47,122 bases of DNA from Alphaproteobacteria bacterium. Lineage in GTDB: Bacteria; Pseudomonadota; Alphaproteobacteria; Rickettsiales; JABCZZ01. The notes under the pieces were generated by a model. It was not told the DNA's origin, did not search any database, and was given only the letters and a program-made list of their open reading frames with translations. The position numbers and the translations under genes were made by a program. Where the stretch lies: contig JABCZZ010000011.1 of assembly GCA_013289445.1 (NCBI GenBank), forward strand, positions 1 to 47,122. The letters are read 5' to 3'. This document shows, piece by piece, positions 9,176 to 17,679 of this stretch; the first letter of the stretch is position 1; every line of letters begins with the position of its first letter.

Positions 9176-9723
9176 CGCTCGCGCGCAATTTCCTGCACGC
9201 CAAACTGCACTAAATGTTCGTTGACATATTGGGTATCAAGCAGCGTATAACCCGCATTCCTTAAACGCTCTACCAAGGCCACCAGTGCAACTTTGCTGGC
9301 ATTTGTTTTGGTGCTGAACATGCTCTCGCCAAAGAAGGCGCCGCCCAGCGACACGCCGTAAAGGCCGCCTACAAGCGTACCATCGTGCCAGCATTCGACG
9401 CTATGTGCATGCTGAGCGCGAAACAAGTCACAATACAGGCCGATGATAGTGTCGTTAATCCAGCTATCCTTGCGCTCCTCGCTGCGCGTGTCTGCACAGG
9501 CGCGTATAACCTGCTCAAACGCCGTGTCAGTCGTGATTGTATAGGGATTATGGCGCAGGAACTTCTGCAGGCTCTTGGGGATATGAAAAGTATCCAGCGG
9601 CAGAACACCGCGATGATCGGGGTCATACCAGTAAAGCGTGGGCACATCCCTACTCTTGGCCATCGGGAAATAGCCAGATGCATAGGCGGCAAGTAATTGC
9701 TCAGAAGTGATGATTTCTTTCAT
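9091..9723 (-). CDS. aat: Leucyl/phenylalanyl-tRNA--protein transferase
   Basis: A 210-residue L/F transferase, which conjugates Leu or Phe from aminoacyl-tRNA to N-terminal Arg or Lys of proteins and so feeds them to ClpS/ClpAP (N-degron pathway). Recognisable blocks are LLAAYASGYFPMA (about 10-22), YWYDPDHRGVLPLDTFHIPK, the GNAT-like core ECWHDGTLVGGLYGVSLGGA followed by FFGESMFS, and LLDTQYVNEHLVQFG near the end. A non-conserved tail of about 20 residues (SVSPNPSTRFLTASDIKS) extends into the end of ppx on the opposite strand. It is the last gene of a compact minus-strand run: the glycerophosphodiesterase stop lies five bases upstream of this ATG, and AAGGCAG serves as ribosome binding site. 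Confidence 0.94.
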   Translation of the reverse strand: MKEIITSEQLLAAYASGYFPMAKSRDVPTLYWYDPDHRGVLPLDTFHIPKSLQKFLRHNPYTITTDTAFEQVIRACADTRSEERKDSWINDTIIGLYCDLFRAQHAHSVECWHDGTLVGGLYGVSLGGAFFGESMFSTKTNASKVALVALVERLRNAGYTLLDTQYVNEHLVQFGVQEIARERYLELLEKALSVSPNPSTRFLTASDIKS

Positions 9724-9728
9724 CTGCC

Positions 9729-10418
9729 TTAAGGAAGCACGCGGTCGGGATAATCACTGATAATACCATCCACGCCAAGCTCACGCATGCGTGCAATATC
9801 TTGCGGCGTATTGACCGTCCAGACGATGACTTCGAGTCCCTGCGCATGCGCTTGTGCTACAAATTCGCGCGTAACAGTGCGGTATGCCGGCAGCACCGCA
9901 CGCGCACCCAGCGCTTTTGCATCTGCTACACTGCTTGGCTCGCATTGCTTAAGACTGGCACCTATTAGCAATTTTGGCACTGCTTCTTGGGCTTCCTTGA
10001 GACCTGCATGGGCAAAAGAAATGAGCCAGAGCTTTTTGCTGTCCCACCCTTGCGCGATATGTTTGTCCAGCACTTTTGCCGCTGCTACGGCGTCTTGTGC
10101 CCTTTTGACTTCGACATACACCAGCGCCCGTTTTCCCACGACGCGGAGCGCTTCGCTCAAGGTGGCGATAGGCTCGCCGCCTTGAAGAGTGAGTTTTTTA
10201 AGCTCGGCAAGGGGCAAGCTCGCCACAGGCCCTTTGCCGTTGGTCATGCGGTCCAGTGTTTCGTCATGCATCACCACCACTTCCCCGTCAGCAGTGCAAT
10301 GTACATCCAGCTCGATACCGTCAGCCCCCATATCCATTGCCTTGGAAAAGGCCAGAAGCGTATTCTCGGGCGCATGGGCCGAGGCACCACGATGGGCGAT
10401 GTTAAGGAGCCGCGTCAC
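9729..10418 (-). CDS. Glycerophosphodiester phosphodiesterase (cytosolic, UgpQ type)
   Basis: This 229-residue protein has no signal peptide, matching the cytosolic UgpQ group, which splits deacylated phospholipids (glycerophosphodiesters) into glycerol-3-phosphate and alcohol. The metal-binding N-terminal motif is [12 protein letters not shown] (about 8-19), followed by [20 protein letters not shown], which holds the Glu-x-Asp and His ligands, and [11 protein letters not shown]. The C-terminal strand [20 protein letters not shown] is also typical. It overlaps aroQ by four bases (ATGA) and is followed five bases later by aat, so the three are probably co-transcribed. No glycerol-3-phosphate uptake genes are nearby. 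Confidence 0.92.
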   Translation of the reverse strand: MTRLLNIAHRGASAHAPENTLLAFSKAMDMGADGIELDVHCTADGEVVVMHDETLDRMTNGKGPVASLPLAELKKLTLQGGEPIATLSEALRVVGKRALVYVEVKRAQDAVAAAKVLDKHIAQGWDSKKLWLISFAHAGLKEAQEAVPKLLIGASLKQCEPSSVADAKALGARAVLPAYRTVTREFVAQAHAQGLEVIVWTVNTPQDIARMRELGVDGIISDYPDRVLP

Positions 10419-10855
10419 TTTTTCTTGAGCTGCTCTGATAAGGCATACAGCGCCAGCACATAACCAAAAGCGCCGAAACCTGAAATCACGCCAGCAACCG
10501 CGCGCGATGTATAGGTGTGATGGCGGAATTCTTCGCGCTTGTAGATATTCGACAGATGCACTTCAATTGCAGGGGTCTTGATGGAAAGCAACGCGTCCAT
10601 CAGTGCCACCGACGTATGCCCAAAACCCGCGGGATTAATGATAAGCCCGGCGGCACCCTGCCCCGCCTCCTGAATCCAGGTGACGAGCTCGCCTTCGTGA
10701 TTGCTCTGGCGGAACTCCGCGGTCAGCGAAAGAGATTGCGCCCATTTTTCGCATAAACTGCGAACATCCTCGAGCGTCTCCTTGCCGTAAACTTCGGGTT
10801 CGCGGGCGCCAAGCATATTGAGATTGGGACCGTTTAGGACTAATATCCGGGTCAT
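10415..10855 (-). CDS. aroQ: Type II 3-dehydroquinate dehydratase
   Basis: A 146-residue type II dehydroquinase, catalysing 3-dehydroquinate to 3-dehydroshikimate in aromatic amino acid synthesis. It normally forms a dodecamer. The N-terminus reads [13 protein letters not shown], the catalytic tyrosine lies in [11 protein letters not shown], the catalytic histidine and Asn/Pro lie in [18 protein letters not shown], and [20 protein letters not shown] plus [14 protein letters not shown] complete the family pattern. It is the first gene of the minus-strand aroQ-glycerophosphodiesterase-aat run and is divergent from thiS, with about 70 bases between the two starts. Confidence 0.96.
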   Translation of the reverse strand: MTRILVLNGPNLNMLGAREPEVYGKETLEDVRSLCEKWAQSLSLTAEFRQSNHEGELVTWIQEAGQGAAGLIINPAGFGHTSVALMDALLSIKTPAIEVHLSNIYKREEFRHHTYTSRAVAGVISGFGAFGYVLALYALSEQLKKK

Positions 10856-10928
10856 AAAGCCTCCTTCAGGCGGGTATGGCGCTTATCTTAGCGGTATCCT
10901 GCCTCATTATCAAATGGTTATACGTTTT

Positions 10929-11129
10929 ATGCAACTACGGATCAACGGCGAGCCCCATCAGATGCAAAGCACACCCAACGTGGCAGCGCTTATGGTGCGT
11001 CTGGGTTTGAATGCGCAGAAGGTCGCCATCGAACTCAATCTGGCCATCGTGCCGCGTTCGCTTTATGAGGCCACCGCGCTTCAGGAAGGCGATCAGGTGG
11101 AAATCGTTCAGTTCATCGGGGGCGGCTGA
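10929..11129 (+). CDS. thiS: Sulfur carrier protein ThiS
   Basis: The 66-residue product starting [10 protein letters not shown] has the size of E. coli ThiS and ends in the diagnostic Gly-Gly-Gly tail (QFIGGG), which is adenylated and thiocarboxylated to deliver sulfur for the thiazole of thiamine. I chose the ATG at 10929 because the beta-grasp fold begins at MQLRING; the frame stays open to 10818 but upstream sequence is unlike ThiS and lies over the aroQ promoter region. The stop codon overlaps the thiG start by one base (TGATG), which implies translational coupling. No TPP riboswitch fits in the short leader. Confidence 0.92.
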   Translation: MQLRINGEPHQMQSTPNVAALMVRLGLNAQKVAIELNLAIVPRSLYEATALQEGDQVEIVQFIGGG

Positions 11130-11920
11130 TGACGGGCGATCCTCTGGTCATTGGCACGCGCAGTTTTTCCTCCCGCCTGCTTGTGGGCACGGGCAAATAC
11201 AAGAATTATGCGCAGATGCAGGCTTCCATTGAAGCCACTGGCGCCGAGATTGTCACTGTGGCGCTCAGGCGTGTAAGCCTGGCCGGGGGCAAAGACTCGC
11301 TGCAGGATTATCTTAATCCCAAACGCTACACCTATCTTCCCAACAGTGCTGGCTGCTACAGTGCAGAGGATGCCGTGCGCACGCTCAGGCTTGCGCGTGA
11401 GGCCGGCGGGTGGACATTGGTGAAGCTCGAGGTCATCGGTGATAAAGACACGCTTTACCCCGAGGTGGAGCAGACGCTTAAAGCTGCCCATATGCTGGTA
11501 AAGGAAGGCTTTGAAGTCATGGCCTATACTAATGACGACCCGGTAATGGCCAAACGCCTTGAAGAGGCGGGCTGCGTGGCGGTGATGCCGCTGGCCGCAC
11601 CCATTGGCTCCGGGCTCGGCATCCAGAATCCGCTCGCCATTGAAACCATCGTGAAGAACGCATGCGTGCCCATTCTGGTGGATGCCGGCGTGGGCACCGC
11701 ATCCGACGCGGCCATTGCCATGGAATTGGGTTGTGACGGCGTACTGATGAATACCGCGATTGCCGAAGCGGATGATCCCGTTTTAATGGCCAGCGCCATG
11801 AAACATGCCGTGATTGCAGGCAGACAAGCTTATAAGGCAGGGCGTATGCCCAAACGCCAAAGCGCGAGCGCATCGAGTGCCAATGAAGGCATGCTCACGC
11901 CGGCTTCAAAGAAGCAATAA
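11129..11920 (+). CDS. thiG: Thiazole synthase ThiG
   Basis: This 263-residue TIM-barrel enzyme makes the thiamine thiazole phosphate from deoxyxylulose 5-phosphate, dehydroglycine and ThiS thiocarboxylate. The Schiff-base lysine is Lys99 in [11 protein letters not shown]. Other family blocks are [15 protein letters not shown] near the N-terminus, [49 protein letters not shown] and [20 protein letters not shown] (phosphate binding). It is coupled to thiS by a one-base overlap. It ends six bases before the convergent virD4 stop. Other thiazole-branch genes (thiF, thiO/thiH) are not in the window. Confidence 0.96.
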   Translation: MTGDPLVIGTRSFSSRLLVGTGKYKNYAQMQASIEATGAEIVTVALRRVSLAGGKDSLQDYLNPKRYTYLPNSAGCYSAEDAVRTLRLAREAGGWTLVKLEVIGDKDTLYPEVEQTLKAAHMLVKEGFEVMAYTNDDPVMAKRLEEAGCVAVMPLAAPIGSGLGIQNPLAIETIVKNACVPILVDAGVGTASDAAIAMELGCDGVLMNTAIAEADDPVLMASAMKHAVIAGRQAYKAGRMPKRQSASASSANEGMLTPASKKQ

Positions 11921-11926
11921 TCAGAT

Positions 11927-13807
11927 TTACGCGCCGCCTTCCGCAGGAGGCTGTGGCGGTTCGGTGGGAACGGGTGGTTGCGGCGGTGGCGGTGCAGCGG
12001 CCTCGGCCACTTGCGGCTTTTCCGGCTCTTTGGGCGCCGCCTTGGATTTTTTACGCGGATCGTAGGGCTCCTGAATAGGCACGAATGCTGGCTCGGGTCC
12101 GCCCTTGCGCGGGCTCTGCGGATTAAACACTTTATGGGTAAAGAACGAATCCGAATAATAGAAAATCTTCTTGGTCTTAATCGGCGCCGTGGATTCGATA
12201 AGGATGATTTGCTCATCTCTGGGCAGAGTGATGACTTCCTGGGGCAAAAGCAATGCACGCTGCACTTCCGACTCATTGACGGTGCGCGATTGCGGATTGA
12301 AATCGAGGAATTTTGGCTTGTTGTTGGAGAATTGCTTGACGGTCTTGTTGCCTACCAGTTCTGAAATCAGCTTCGCGGTTTCAACGTTGTTGGCCGAGAA
12401 TGTGATGCGGTAGTATGAGTTTGAGAGGAACGAGTTCATGCCCGCATCTTCATAAATGCCTTTCAATTGCTGCGTATCTTGCACGATGAGGAACAGCTTG
12501 ACGCGATAGCCGCGGAAATAGGCGATGCCGGTCTGGAACTGTTTCATCTCGCCCAGCGTGGGAAACTCATCCATCAAGAACAGCACGCCGTGCGGCTCGT
12601 CTTTGCCGGGCATCTTCCGCGTCAGGAAGTCGCAGGCCTGCTGATAAAACACTTTGAGCAACGGCTCTAAACGCTGCAAGTTGTCGGGCGTGACGCCCAC
12701 GAACACGGTGGTGAGCTGTTTTTTAAGCTGCTGGAGGTCAAAATCGCTGCTGGCAGTGGCGGTGTCAATCAGCGGGTTGGCCCAGAGTTCTAAGCCGGAG
12801 TTGAGCGTCGAGATCACGCCGGAACGTTCCTTGTCCGCCTTTTGCAGAAAGGCGGCGATGTTCATGTAAGAGACGGGATGGATTTTCTTGCCGATGGTAT
12901 CGAGCACCACGGCAAGGCTGTAGACCACGTCATCGCTGCGCATGGTGCGCACCACTTCGCCGAAAGAGCAGACTTTATCGGGCACGGCACAAAGATAAAG
13001 AATGACGCCCAGCAATAGCGACCGCGCTTCGTTCTGCCAGAATTCCTGTTCGGGTAAGATAAGGTTGCAGATTTTCTGCACGTCATCGACCATCTGGCCG
13101 GGCTTGCTCGAAATCCAGTCGAGCGGGTTGTAACAATGCGTGCGGCCATCCGGGTCGGCGGGATTCCACAGAAATACTTTCTGCTTCAGTTTCCTCTCGC
13201 GATATCCGCTCGTAAGTTCATGATTTTCCATCTTAATATCGTGGCATACCACAGATCCCTGCCAGAAGACGAGGTTGGGAATCACAAACCCCACACCTTT
13301 GCCCGAACCGGTAGGCGCAAAGAGGAGCACGTGCTGGAAGTCATCGGCAATAAGGTAATTGTTGGTTCCGGTACGCCCGAGCAACAATCCTTTTTTGGCG
13401 CGCAATTTGGCGGCCTTCACTTCTATCTCCGTTGCCCAATGCGCATCTCCATGGATGGTTTCTTTTTTCTTGAAGGGGCGGAAATCGATCAGCGGCGCAC
13501 GCACCATGAAAAGCAGCAGCAAGCTGAAGACCATGGCCAATGCTGGCGGGCCAAAAAAATGCAGCTCAAACGCTTCGGGTAATGGCTTGTTGGTATTATG
13601 GTAGATCCACCAGTAATTGCCGAGTTCTTTGAGGCTGGTCCATAAATACACCGGATCATTAACAGCGGCGTCGACGTAGCGCATGTCGCCATTATATATC
13701 CAATATATCGAGCCCAGCAGCGCGCCATACAGCGGCACAACCAAGATAAAAAGAACTATAAAAAAAACGACCAGTCGGGTCGTAAAAGGTTTGTGGACGT
13801 TATTCAT
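11927..13807 (-). CDS. virD4: Type IV secretion coupling protein VirD4
   Basis: A 626-residue TraG/VirD4-family ATPase that recruits substrates to the type IV channel at the inner membrane. Two N-terminal membrane spans (about 10-35 and 85-103) precede the cytoplasmic motor. Walker A is APTGSGKGVG with Lys170, and Walker B is VLFLMDEFPTLGEM at about 405-418, followed by the arginine-finger-region pattern QLKGIYEDAGMNSFLSNS. The last 55 residues form a Lys/Pro/Ala-rich tail with runs of prolines (AAAPPPPQPPVPTEPPQPPA), longer than the minimal family member. It is the last gene of the minus-strand locus, 18 bases after virB11. Symbol by family assignment. Confidence 0.93.
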   Translation of the reverse strand: MNNVHKPFTTRLVVFFIVLFILVVPLYGALLGSIYWIYNGDMRYVDAAVNDPVYLWTSLKELGNYWWIYHNTNKPLPEAFELHFFGPPALAMVFSLLLLFMVRAPLIDFRPFKKKETIHGDAHWATEIEVKAAKLRAKKGLLLGRTGTNNYLIADDFQHVLLFAPTGSGKGVGFVIPNLVFWQGSVVCHDIKMENHELTSGYRERKLKQKVFLWNPADPDGRTHCYNPLDWISSKPGQMVDDVQKICNLILPEQEFWQNEARSLLLGVILYLCAVPDKVCSFGEVVRTMRSDDVVYSLAVVLDTIGKKIHPVSYMNIAAFLQKADKERSGVISTLNSGLELWANPLIDTATASSDFDLQQLKKQLTTVFVGVTPDNLQRLEPLLKVFYQQACDFLTRKMPGKDEPHGVLFLMDEFPTLGEMKQFQTGIAYFRGYRVKLFLIVQDTQQLKGIYEDAGMNSFLSNSYYRITFSANNVETAKLISELVGNKTVKQFSNNKPKFLDFNPQSRTVNESEVQRALLLPQEVITLPRDEQIILIESTAPIKTKKIFYYSDSFFTHKVFNPQSPRKGGPEPAFVPIQEPYDPRKKSKAAPKEPEKPQVAEAAAPPPPQPPVPTEPPQPPAEGGA

Positions 13808-13825
13808 GGCAGCGATACTAGCGCC

Positions 13826-14806
13826 TTAATCGCCTTCTTTAAAGTAAATCTCGGAGACAAAGCGCCGCCCCTTATCGCCGCGCTTAAGCTGAATGACCAC
13901 GTTAATGACCGTTTCCACATATCCTTTTATCTGCTCGCGCGTAATTCCCAGGCCTGCCTGCATGATCATAAGGATCAGCTGTTCGATGGCCAGAAGCGGC
14001 GTATCAGCGTGCAGCGTTGAGATGGAACCCGGATGGCCGGTATTGATCGCTCGCAGGTAACTGAATGCTTCCTTACCACGCAACTCGCCGACCATGATGC
14101 GGTCGGGACGTAAACGCAGACAGGCTTCGATTAAGTCCTGCGTCGTCACATTGGCGCGGCCCTGGCCGCCTTTGGAGGCAAGCAGATGCACGCGGTTGGG
14201 CAAATGCTCGAGATCGATTTCGCGCGCGTCCTCACAGGTGATAATGCGCTCGGTGGGCGGAATGACCTTGAGAACGGCGTTTAAGAAGGTGGTTTTACCG
14301 GTAGAGGTACCGCCGCTGACAATAATATTTTTCTTTGCCAGTACCGCGGTGCGGATGAACTCCTTGATATTGCCCGAATCAAGCATGGCTCTGAGTTGCT
14401 TATCGGTCTCGTTCTCCATCTTGCGCACCATCGTGCTCTGGAAGGCACCCAGTGCCTCGTAACTATCCAGATCCATGTTCATAATGGTCTTTTTGCGGAT
14501 GGAAAAGGCGACCGTGCTGTTTTCACAGGCGGGCGGATAGACAACCTGTACGCGATAGCCTGCAGGAAGATTGGCGGACAATAGCGGCGCTTCTTCGCTT
14601 ACCCTTTGCTCCGTGGACTGCGCAATAAGGCGGGCAAGGGCCTTGAGGTGATCGAGATCAAATTCCGGAATTTCGTGGCGATGCATATCGCCGTAAATTT
14701 CTACCCACACCTCCTTGGGGCGATTGATAGAAACTTCGCTCACCCCCTGCTGATCAAAGATAGCCTTGAGCGGCGCAAGGTAGGTTTCTAATGCAACGAT
14801 ACTCAT
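13826..14806 (-). CDS. virB11: Type IV secretion ATPase VirB11
   Basis: This 326-residue hexameric traffic ATPase sits at the cytoplasmic base of the channel and switches between pilus assembly and substrate transfer. The N-terminal domain contains VSEVSINRPKEVWVEIYGDM. Walker A is SGGTSTGKTTFLN at about 162-174, the Asp box is ERIITCEDAREIDL, Walker B is LRPDRIMVGELRGKEAFSYL, and the His box is NTGHPGSISTLHAD. The length is normal for VirB11. It overlaps the end of virB10 by four bases (ATGA) and is followed by virD4, a rickettsial-style order. It is clearly different from the CpaF ATPase encoded at 39.9-41.5 kb, which belongs to the Tad system. Confidence 0.95.
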   Translation of the reverse strand: MSIVALETYLAPLKAIFDQQGVSEVSINRPKEVWVEIYGDMHRHEIPEFDLDHLKALARLIAQSTEQRVSEEAPLLSANLPAGYRVQVVYPPACENSTVAFSIRKKTIMNMDLDSYEALGAFQSTMVRKMENETDKQLRAMLDSGNIKEFIRTAVLAKKNIIVSGGTSTGKTTFLNAVLKVIPPTERIITCEDAREIDLEHLPNRVHLLASKGGQGRANVTTQDLIEACLRLRPDRIMVGELRGKEAFSYLRAINTGHPGSISTLHADTPLLAIEQLILMIMQAGLGITREQIKGYVETVINVVIQLKRGDKGRRFVSEIYFKEGD

Positions 14807-16011
14807 TCGTTATGGATCGAAGAAACAACGCTGGGTGGGAATATCAGGTCTTTATTGACAAAGACGATGATGGGCGTGCCCTGATCCACATAGATGGTCG
14901 GCTGAGCGTTAAGCGTGCTTGCCACAATAGACTTGCTGACATCGCCGATATTGGAGACGGCCTGCTGCATCGCCGTGCCTTCAGGAGAACTGGCGGTGGT
15001 AGTGCCGCCGCTATTGGATGTCGTGGTCGTCTGCTGGTTATTGCCAAACAACGCCTGGCCAATACCCGCCACGCCTATATCCATTGCACTTGAGAGGATC
15101 GCCGTGGAATACGCTTCGAAGTATTTGTTGTCGACATCGCCTCCCATACCGGCGCGACCCAGCATATCTACGCCCGGCGAGTTAATCATCACATCAATAC
15201 CGTCTGGGCGCATGACACGCATCCATATGATAAAGACACGGTTCTGCCCACGTTTCACCGCCGCATTATAGGTACCGATTAATCGTGAACCCTTGGGAAT
15301 AAGTATCGCCCTGCCCGCTTCGGCATAAATATCATGACTGACAACCGCGCGAATGGTACCCGGCAGATCAGAATCGATAGCAGATTCGAGCACGGCGTGA
15401 ATGAGCTTACCCTGGCCGATAATGCCATTGAGATTGCCCATTTTTTTGGCTTCTACCGTCTCTGCTTCAGAGTCTTCGACCGCGGCCGCAAATGCTAAGT
15501 TGGGATCGCCCGTGGCCGCGCCGGCACGAGCGCGCTTAGAGACACCTAGGGGCCCATTACCATGACCCGCCATCACCAGCATTTGAGAGTGCACACGCTT
15601 GTTCAGCGCTTCCTGATTGGGCCCCTGGGCAGTCACTTTAGGTACCGGAGGCGCAACCTGAGGAAGTGTCGGCGCCGGAGGCGGAGGCGGAGGCGGTATG
15701 TTTACGATCTCAGGAGGAGGCTGCGGCATATCTCTTTGAGGTATAAGATTATCAGGCGTGTTGTTGGAGGTCTGCACATGTTCTTTTTCTTTCTTCACAT
15801 GGACCGGTGCCGGGGCAGACGTAAAAAACAGGGATTTAACCACGATGCCTACAAACAGCAGGGCGCCAAGCAACACAAACATCATTTTGCCCGGCGCGGC
15901 AGCTACTGCGGGACGACCAGAATCAAGCGTCAACCCCTCGCCATTTCCGCCTTCATGAGGCGGAGTTTCTCCTGTGGCAGGAAATGGGTCTTTATCGTTT
16001 CCGTTGCTCAT
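14803..16011 (-). CDS. virB10: Type IV secretion core protein VirB10
   Basis: This 402-residue TrbI/VirB10 protein spans both membranes. A short cytoplasmic leader is followed by one membrane span (about 41-63), a proline-rich periplasmic stalk (about 91-125, including a run of eight prolines) and the C-terminal beta-barrel domain, where GRAILIPKGSRLIGTYNAAV, RVFIIWMRVMRPDGI and INSPGVDMLGRAGMGGDVDN mark the family. The helical antenna that forms the outer-membrane pore in VirB10 proteins follows (STAILSSAMDIGVAGIGQAL). It overlaps virB11 by four bases, and its ATG lies 40 bases after the virB9 stop. Confidence 0.95.
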   Translation of the reverse strand: MSNGNDKDPFPATGETPPHEGGNGEGLTLDSGRPAVAAAPGKMMFVLLGALLFVGIVVKSLFFTSAPAPVHVKKEKEHVQTSNNTPDNLIPQRDMPQPPPEIVNIPPPPPPPAPTLPQVAPPVPKVTAQGPNQEALNKRVHSQMLVMAGHGNGPLGVSKRARAGAATGDPNLAFAAAVEDSEAETVEAKKMGNLNGIIGQGKLIHAVLESAIDSDLPGTIRAVVSHDIYAEAGRAILIPKGSRLIGTYNAAVKRGQNRVFIIWMRVMRPDGIDVMINSPGVDMLGRAGMGGDVDNKYFEAYSTAILSSAMDIGVAGIGQALFGNNQQTTTTSNSGGTTTASSPEGTAMQQAVSNIGDVSKSIVASTLNAQPTIYVDQGTPIIVFVNKDLIFPPSVVSSIHNE

Positions 16012-16051
16012 GGGTTTTCCTGTTCACTTCCCGGCAAGACCGGTTCGCGTC

Positions 16052-16804
16052 CTACGACTTGGACCATTTTTCGTTATATACACACACTACGGCATCACCC
16101 TGACGTACTACAAATCGGCTGGCCACAGTATCCACTACCCAATAGTCTCCGGATTTGTGCGGCGTGAGCGCAACTTCCTTGCCGTCAGAAACCATATAAA
16201 TATGAGGATCTACGGTATCCGTACGGAACTTGAAATACGTGGCATGGCTGTCGTCGTATAATTTAACCGGCGCCAAACTATCGCTGCCCGTAAATGTATA
16301 ATTATAGTTATACAGCGCACCGCCTGTGGGCGTCGACGCCGCAGACGGAGCAGCCACTTCATCCGAATAGGCCACGGGTGGTAATGCATTCTTTTTGTCG
16401 TCGGGGTAGAAGAAGCGCACCACATACGCAAGCTCTTCATTGGGGGCAACCGGCGTGGGCTCTGAAATCAAATCGAACTGATAGGCGCGTTTATTGGTCA
16501 CTACCGTCATGTTAGTGCGCGCATTCGCCATGGTCGGACGTATAAAGAGTCGTTTACCGGCAGGGACTATCTGGAATCCGATACGGTCACCGACAGAAAT
16601 CGTATCGATCTCCTCTGCCGGACCAAATTCAATATTGGACTGGTAGCCGTAATGAGTGACGACATTAAATACATCATTCTCACTATAGACAAAGGTCTTG
16701 ATTCGGCTGTCTGAGGCGACAGGGACAGGAACATCTGCGGCCCATGCAGGATAGGAAAAAAGAGAGATAAGAAACAGGCAGCGCAGTATGTTTTTATTTG
16801 TCAT
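16052..16804 (-). CDS. virB9: Type IV secretion outer-complex protein VirB9
   Basis: A 250-residue VirB9/CagX protein with a clear signal peptide (residues 1-22, cut after PAWA). The mature N-terminus shows SDSRIKTFVYSENDVFNVVT and GYQSNIEFGPAEEIDTISVG, the usual inner-layer domain, with TNMTVVTNKRAYQFDL next. The C-terminal domain that pairs with VirB7 in other systems contains ATYFKFRTDTVDPHIYMVSD and GDYWVVDTVASRFVVRQGD. No virB7 lipoprotein gene was found in the neighbouring gaps. Its start overlaps virB8 by four bases. Confidence 0.94.
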   Translation of the reverse strand: MTNKNILRCLFLISLFSYPAWAADVPVPVASDSRIKTFVYSENDVFNVVTHYGYQSNIEFGPAEEIDTISVGDRIGFQIVPAGKRLFIRPTMANARTNMTVVTNKRAYQFDLISEPTPVAPNEELAYVVRFFYPDDKKNALPPVAYSDEVAAPSAASTPTGGALYNYNYTFTGSDSLAPVKLYDDSHATYFKFRTDTVDPHIYMVSDGKEVALTPHKSGDYWVVDTVASRFVVRQGDAVVCVYNEKWSKS

Positions 16805-17580
16805 TGTCCCAATATATCATCCACTCGATAACTAAGCACTCTAAAGCCTATAGGATTTAGATAGCGATCTTCGGCGCTTAAATCAAGTTCTGTATATTTA
16901 AATTCGATAGTGATGAGTTTTTGCAACAGTTTATCTGAGCCACCCGTAGCGCCACCGCGTTCTTTAATCTGCGCTCTGACCTGATAGCGTCGAGATTCTT
17001 CACCTGCAGGCAGATCCCTGCGATCAAGAAAACTGATGCTGGCAATATGCACCTCGCGGAACCCTGTTGCTCCCAGACGAGCCCCGTTGCTTTCCGGATT
17101 GGAAAGCGCAATTTCATGCTGGTATTTGTTGAGTACTGACCCATCGGAAAGCACGCGTACCAGATTATAATTGGCATAATAACTGCGATCCGTTGAACCG
17201 TAATAACTCTCGCGCGCCTTGATATACTGTACAATGAAGTAACTATTCACCGATTCATTGGCCGTCAGTTCATGCGCCTTAAGTGGCTCCACTACCTGGG
17301 TAATGCCAGATTTCTGGTCCACCTGGATAACAAAGGGCTCCACTGACTTAAGCGGTACCAGCTGTGAAATGGAAAATGTCGCGGCAATGGAACAAAACAG
17401 AGACAATAACGTGATGAGCGCAAGCGTATTTCGCTGGACCACCACGAACTGGTAGCGGTCATTGTACCAGTTTTTCTTATCTTTATCGGCCTTGGCCGCT
17501 TCTTTATTTGGAGCTATCACTTCCGCACGCTCGTTGGAATAAGACTGCTGCCAAGCTACCAGTTTTTTTGCTAGATGCAA
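16801..17580 (-). CDS. virB8: Type IV secretion inner-membrane protein VirB8
   Basis: This 259-residue VirB8 protein has a cytoplasmic leader of about 50 residues, one membrane span (about 51-73) and a periplasmic NTF2-like domain that nucleates the channel. Periplasmic blocks such as VNSYFIVQYIKARESYYGST and SYRVDDILGQ at the very end fit the family. No ATG is available near the N-terminus: the frame begins at TTG (17580), and the next plausible alternative is a GTG about 22 codons in. The TTG is therefore the working start, with only a weak AAGAA in front. A 99-base gap separates it from virB6, unlike the four-base overlaps elsewhere in the cluster. Confidence 0.88.
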   Translation of the reverse strand: MHLAKKLVAWQQSYSNERAEVIAPNKEAAKADKDKKNWYNDRYQFVVVQRNTLALITLLSLFCSIAATFSISQLVPLKSVEPFVIQVDQKSGITQVVEPLKAHELTANESVNSYFIVQYIKARESYYGSTDRSYYANYNLVRVLSDGSVLNKYQHEIALSNPESNGARLGATGFREVHIASISFLDRRDLPAGEESRRYQVRAQIKERGGATGGSDKLLQKLITIEFKYTELDLSAEDRYLNPIGFRVLSYRVDDILGQ

Positions 17581-17679
17581 TTCTTAAAGACACTCTTAGC
17601 TACTGGTCTTTAAAAAATATTTGCCGATGCACTACGGGGTGCGATGCGGCAACTATGGACAGAAGACAAAAGCGGGCAG

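Noticed and set aside
10856..10928. TPP riboswitch before thiS
   Set aside because: The space is only about 70 bases, shared with the divergent aroQ, and the conserved CTGAGA-type core is missing.
17583..17679. Possible virB7 lipoprotein gene between virB6 and virB8
   Set aside because: The minus strand has no ATG in this gap, and the GTG/TTG frames stop within about a dozen codons; no lipobox is seen.
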